Source of the DNA: Protostelium mycophagum
Taxonomy: Eukaryota > Evosea > Variosea > Protosteliida > Protosteliaceae
Length of the DNA stretch: 64,000 bases
Direction: 5' to 3'
Assembly (NCBI GenBank): GCA_002081555.1
Contig: MZNV01002806.1
Coordinates: forward strand, 1 to 64,000
Part shown: positions 61,621 to 64,000 of the stretch, piece by piece
Layout of the letters: the number at the start of each line of letters is the position of its first letter
How positions within the stretch are numbered: the stretch's first letter is position 1
Notes under the pieces: model-generated
The model's database searches: none
What the model was told of the DNA's origin: nothing
What the model saw: only the letters and a program-made list of their open reading frames with translations
Translations under genes and position numbers: made by a program

Positions 61621-62229
61621 ATGCTGGATATAAAATCCTTCAAAGATTATATACCAAATTTATATTTGAATTTAAATAAACAAAACGATATACTTGTCGT
61701 TAGGCCTGAAAAATGTGGAAAATCATCTGTTGTAATTACAATTCTCAAAAATTTAAACTCTGAATATAATAAATTACTGTTAATATCTAATTTTGTATCT
61801 AGATATCATGAAATATTAAAATTGAACACTGAAACAAAATGTATAATTTCAAACTCATTATTAGGACATGCAAATATAAATATAGATGAGAATGTAGGTA
61901 ACCATTCTATTGTTGATATTGATGAACTTGATGAGAATACAAATATTAATTTTGAAAGAGAAATACACTATTCAAGAATAATATGTACAAAATTTCCAAA
62001 ACTTGTATTCAACATTCACAATTATACCCCTAATATCATTATAATATTTGAAGGTGCATTGGAATTACTAATTACTGACATTGATACCACATCAAATTTT
62101 CAGACTGAAATACTAACATTCATAAAAGCGTTAAATGAACTCTTTGAGAATAATAGTAACTATTGCTTTATAGTAGATTTCTTAAATTCAAGAGTATACA
62201 AGCATAAAATATCAAATATAAAAAAATAA
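61621..62229 (+). CDS. Element: P-loop-like ATPase, divergent
   Basis: One uninterrupted frame from ATG at 61621. DILVVRPEKCGKSSVVITIL resembles a Walker A loop with C-G-K-S, and NIIIIFEGALELLI sits where a Walker B strand would be, though its acidic residues are not the usual D-D/D-E. It lies 60 bp before the packaging ATPase on the same strand and has a similar strand order, so it may be a degenerate paralogue of it (inference). Confidence 0.5.
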   Translation: MLDIKSFKDYIPNLYLNLNKQNDILVVRPEKCGKSSVVITILKNLNSEYNKLLLISNFVSRYHEILKLNTETKCIISNSLLGHANINIDENVGNHSIVDIDELDENTNINFEREIHYSRIICTKFPKLVFNIHNYTPNIIIIFEGALELLITDIDTTSNFQTEILTFIKALNELFENNSNYCFIVDFLNSRVYKHKISNIKK

Positions 62230-62287
62230 AAAGTATTTTAAAGCACAATTTTTATCGAATCAATGATATAAAGATAACATTTTTATA

Positions 62288-63043
62288 ATGCCTAAAAGAA
62301 ATAAACATAGCGAACATCAATCATTACCCACTCCAGCTAAAAATTCTGGAATGAATGATCCTGAATTGCCTTTAATGATAGAACCTCCAATGGATGATGA
62401 AGGAGTTCCATTAATGAGAGTTGGAACAAAGCAATGGATCAAAATGTTTAAACCAAAAGAAAGATTATTGACAGATCACTGCAGAGGAAGAAGAGTAGCT
62501 ATAGTAGGTGCAAGTGGCTCTGGTAAATCTGTTCTGATGCAAAACTTTCTTGCGGAGTTAGCCCCTTTAATACCAAGTAAGAAATTTCATATTCATATTT
62601 AATTTGTTAGCATGGATGTTGGTAAATCCATCAGAAGATGGAAATGCAAATTATGGAAGGTTTTGTTCCAGTCCAGCTATGATTCATACAGAATTCAAAG
62701 TATCATGGATACAATCTATAATCAATAGACAAACTGATGTGTGCTCCAGATGGAGATCTGATCCTGAAGGTAATAATAATGTTTGATATTAATGATAATT
62801 CAGATCCGAAGAGTCCATATCTTTGTGATCCTAATGTCGGCATATTGATAGATGATGTGACTCAGTTTAAAGACACCATCAAATCTGATGAATTCAGATG
62901 GTTATTTATGGTGTCTAGAAATTTCAAATGTTTAGTGTTTTATATACTTCAATACTATGTAGAGATCCCTAAATCGATTAGAGAGTGTGGATTATCACAT
63001 ATTGTATTGTTTCCACAAGATAACAAAAAGAACATCAAGTAAG
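62288..63043 (+). CDS. Element: A32-type genome-packaging ATPase
   Basis: The FtsK/HerA-type ATPase of Polintons, virophages and large DNA viruses pumps the genome into capsids. The first segment has GRRVAIVGASGSGKSVLMQN (Walker A G-A-S-G-S-G-K-S). A later one has NVGILIDDVTQ (Walker B with D-D), then WLFMVSRNFKCLVFYILQYY and EIPKSIREC, the sensor stretch that in this family reads ...R(H/N)...QY...(I)P..IR. The acidic, Pro-rich N-terminus is usual. A few short intron-like gaps interrupt the region. Confidence 0.8.
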
Positions 63044-63420
63044 TGTGATTTATTTTAGTTTCTTATATATTTAGAGAGTTATATGACGTAAGTACTACTA
63101 ACGAATGCTTTTAATTTTTAGAATTTTGCAGGATTTTGTAAAAATGTTGGTGAGTTTACTTCTATACTAAATAAGATTACTGCAAAAAAAAGGAAGTGCT
63201 ATTGTTATAGATAGAATGAGCACCTCTACGGTAAAGATAATATATATATATGTGTATATTAAATATTGCAGAATATTGCAGATAGAATATTTTATTATTA
63301 TAAACCAGAAAATACTACACAATTCAAATTGGGTACTGAATCCTTTCAAGATAAAATGAAGCTCATATATGATGCTGAGTGGAAAACAAGAGAAAAAGAA
63401 AGTTCCAACAAAATTCACTA
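63044..63420 (+). CDS. Element: tail segments after the packaging ATPase
   Basis: Short plus-strand pieces; the last reads IADRIFYYYKPENTTQFKLG and ends KESSNKIH. Probably the C-terminal part of the ATPase region. AT-rich gaps between. Confidence 0.4.
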
Positions 63421-63502
63421 AAGCTATATAGAATGCCCAAAAAAGAATAAATTTTTTTTCTGATTTTAAATGATTATTTACAAATTAAATTAAATTATAC
63501 AA

Positions 63503-63699
63503 ATGGCATCTTTGCAATCTCCAAAAACTGAAATCACAAAGTAATTATTTAATTTAATTTAACTTAATTCAGTCTACTGAATTCCACATCAGGTCGATTA
63601 TTTATTTTGATATTAGTAATAATCATTGCTACTGCACTTGTAAGATTGGTAACTAAGAGACCTCCTAAAGTAGTATATTGCCCTCTATCACCACGATAA
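63503..63699 (+). CDS. Element: small membrane peptide
   Basis: An ATG (MASLQSPKTEITK) and, shortly downstream, a hydrophobic span (LFILILVIIIATALVRLV) with a basic end (TKRPPK). Looks like a one-span membrane peptide; no family. Confidence 0.4.
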
Positions 63700-64000
63700 A
63701 TAACTTTTTAAGATGTGTTGGCATGTGGAAGAACTATGCTGCCAATATTCTGTTGCACATCTAGGCCCACACCATGCACTTTGACATAGTTCACATATAA
63801 AATTCATCTTCTTAATTCCACATTGTAAACATTCTTGATTACAGTAGCTACATTCACAGCATCTTCTTAACATAGAATATACGAGTCTTCTTTGATTAAA
63901 ATCTTGTTGTGCTGCTTGTAATGTGTAATCTAATGTGATCTCTGTTCCTTTCTTCATGATATCTTTTGGAATGACGTACATAATATTTCTTTCTTGTTGA
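63688..64000 (-). CDS. Element: SET-MYND-like protein, cut by window edge
   Basis: Reads in from the right edge. YVIPKDIMKKGTEITLDYT is the end of a SET core (E-I-T-L-D-Y), RRCCECSYC is a post-SET Cys cluster, and CLQCGIKKMNFICELCQSAW through CGPRC to HSSSTCQ is a MYND-type zinc finger (C-x2-C ... C-x2-C ... C ... H ... C). SMYD proteins also combine SET and MYND, but with MYND inserted in the SET domain; here it follows. The N-terminal part lies outside the window. This is the second SET protein of the element. Confidence 0.75.
   Translation of the reverse strand, partial: QQERNIMYVIPKDIMKKGTEITLDYTLQAAQQDFNQRRLVYSMLRRCCECSYCNQECLQCGIKKMNFICELCQSAWCGPRCATEYWQHSSSTCQHILKSYLSW

Larger units (their letters stand above)
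44720..64000. mobile_element. AT-rich virus-like element (packaging ATPase, PIF1, SET)
   Basis: Base composition turns sharply AT-rich at about 44.72 kb and stays so to the window end, where the element is still open. It carries a PIF1-type helicase, an A32-type packaging ATPase, several one-span membrane proteins and two SET proteins, with blocks of genes on alternating strands. This mix is typical of Polinton-like elements and their large-DNA-virus relatives. I recognised no major capsid protein, protease or DNA polymerase, and no terminal repeats, so the family is tentative. Coding stretches are cut by several dozen short gaps, most bounded like introns; I cannot tell splicing from decay everywhere. 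Conserved motifs remain sharp, which argues for a fairly young insertion or one whose genes are still used. Confidence 0.75.

Noticed and set aside
1-64000. tRNA genes
   Set aside because: I saw no stretch with convincing A and B boxes and a cloverleaf; a tRNAscan-SE run would be needed to exclude them.

Overview
This is the left end of a chromosome of an unidentified unicellular eukaryote. It opens with degenerate plant/protist-type telomere repeats (G-strand TTTAGGG mixed with TTTTAGGG). The genes behind it are compact and rich in introns of about 34-55 bp with GT-AG ends, usually GTAAG/GTGAG at the 5' side. Telomere type, tiny introns and families (F-box/ankyrin-like, IPT/TIG plus MACPF, JmjC, OTU) fit a free-living protist; I cannot name the lineage.

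Layout. 0-6.3 kb: telomere, subtelomere, an OTU-like cysteine protease, an unassigned spliced locus and a complete ten-exon JmjC gene. 7.4-9.7 kb: a small duplication, a displaced fragment of a MACPF gene and a four-exon F-box/ankyrin-like gene. 10.2-11.5 kb: a divergent pair, a small secreted protein and a secreted DNA/RNA non-specific endonuclease-like protein. 11.9-16 kb: weak genes, an old Ty3/gypsy remnant and mini-exon loci. 16.3-24.4 kb (+) and 31.0-38.3 kb (-): two paralogous secreted MACPF systems facing tail to tail. The minus copy carries about eleven IPT/TIG domains in front of the MACPF domain. On the plus side an orphan IPT block and a MACPF gene with its own signal peptide are separated by an antisense secreted-protein gene. 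Between the two systems lie zinc-binding ORFs, tandem repeats and a fragment of SSU rRNA. 38.3-44.7 kb: repeats, an ATP-grasp-like gene and a SAP-like domain.

44.7-64.0 kb (open at the right edge): the sequence becomes sharply AT-rich and holds a virus-like element. It has a PIF1-type helicase, an A32-type (FtsK/HerA) packaging ATPase, several one-span membrane proteins, two SET-domain proteins and many unknown ORFs. Its coding stretches are split by short GT-AG-like gaps of the same size as the host introns. I recognised neither a major capsid protein nor a DNA polymerase, so family placement (Polinton-like or related to large DNA viruses) is tentative.

The strongest leads are this intron-like, SET-carrying virus-like element and the mirrored MACPF/IPT loci. 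Three of the best gene models share divergent promoters of about 100 bp with a common AACGACG-type motif. All calls are from reading the sequence; no database search was run.
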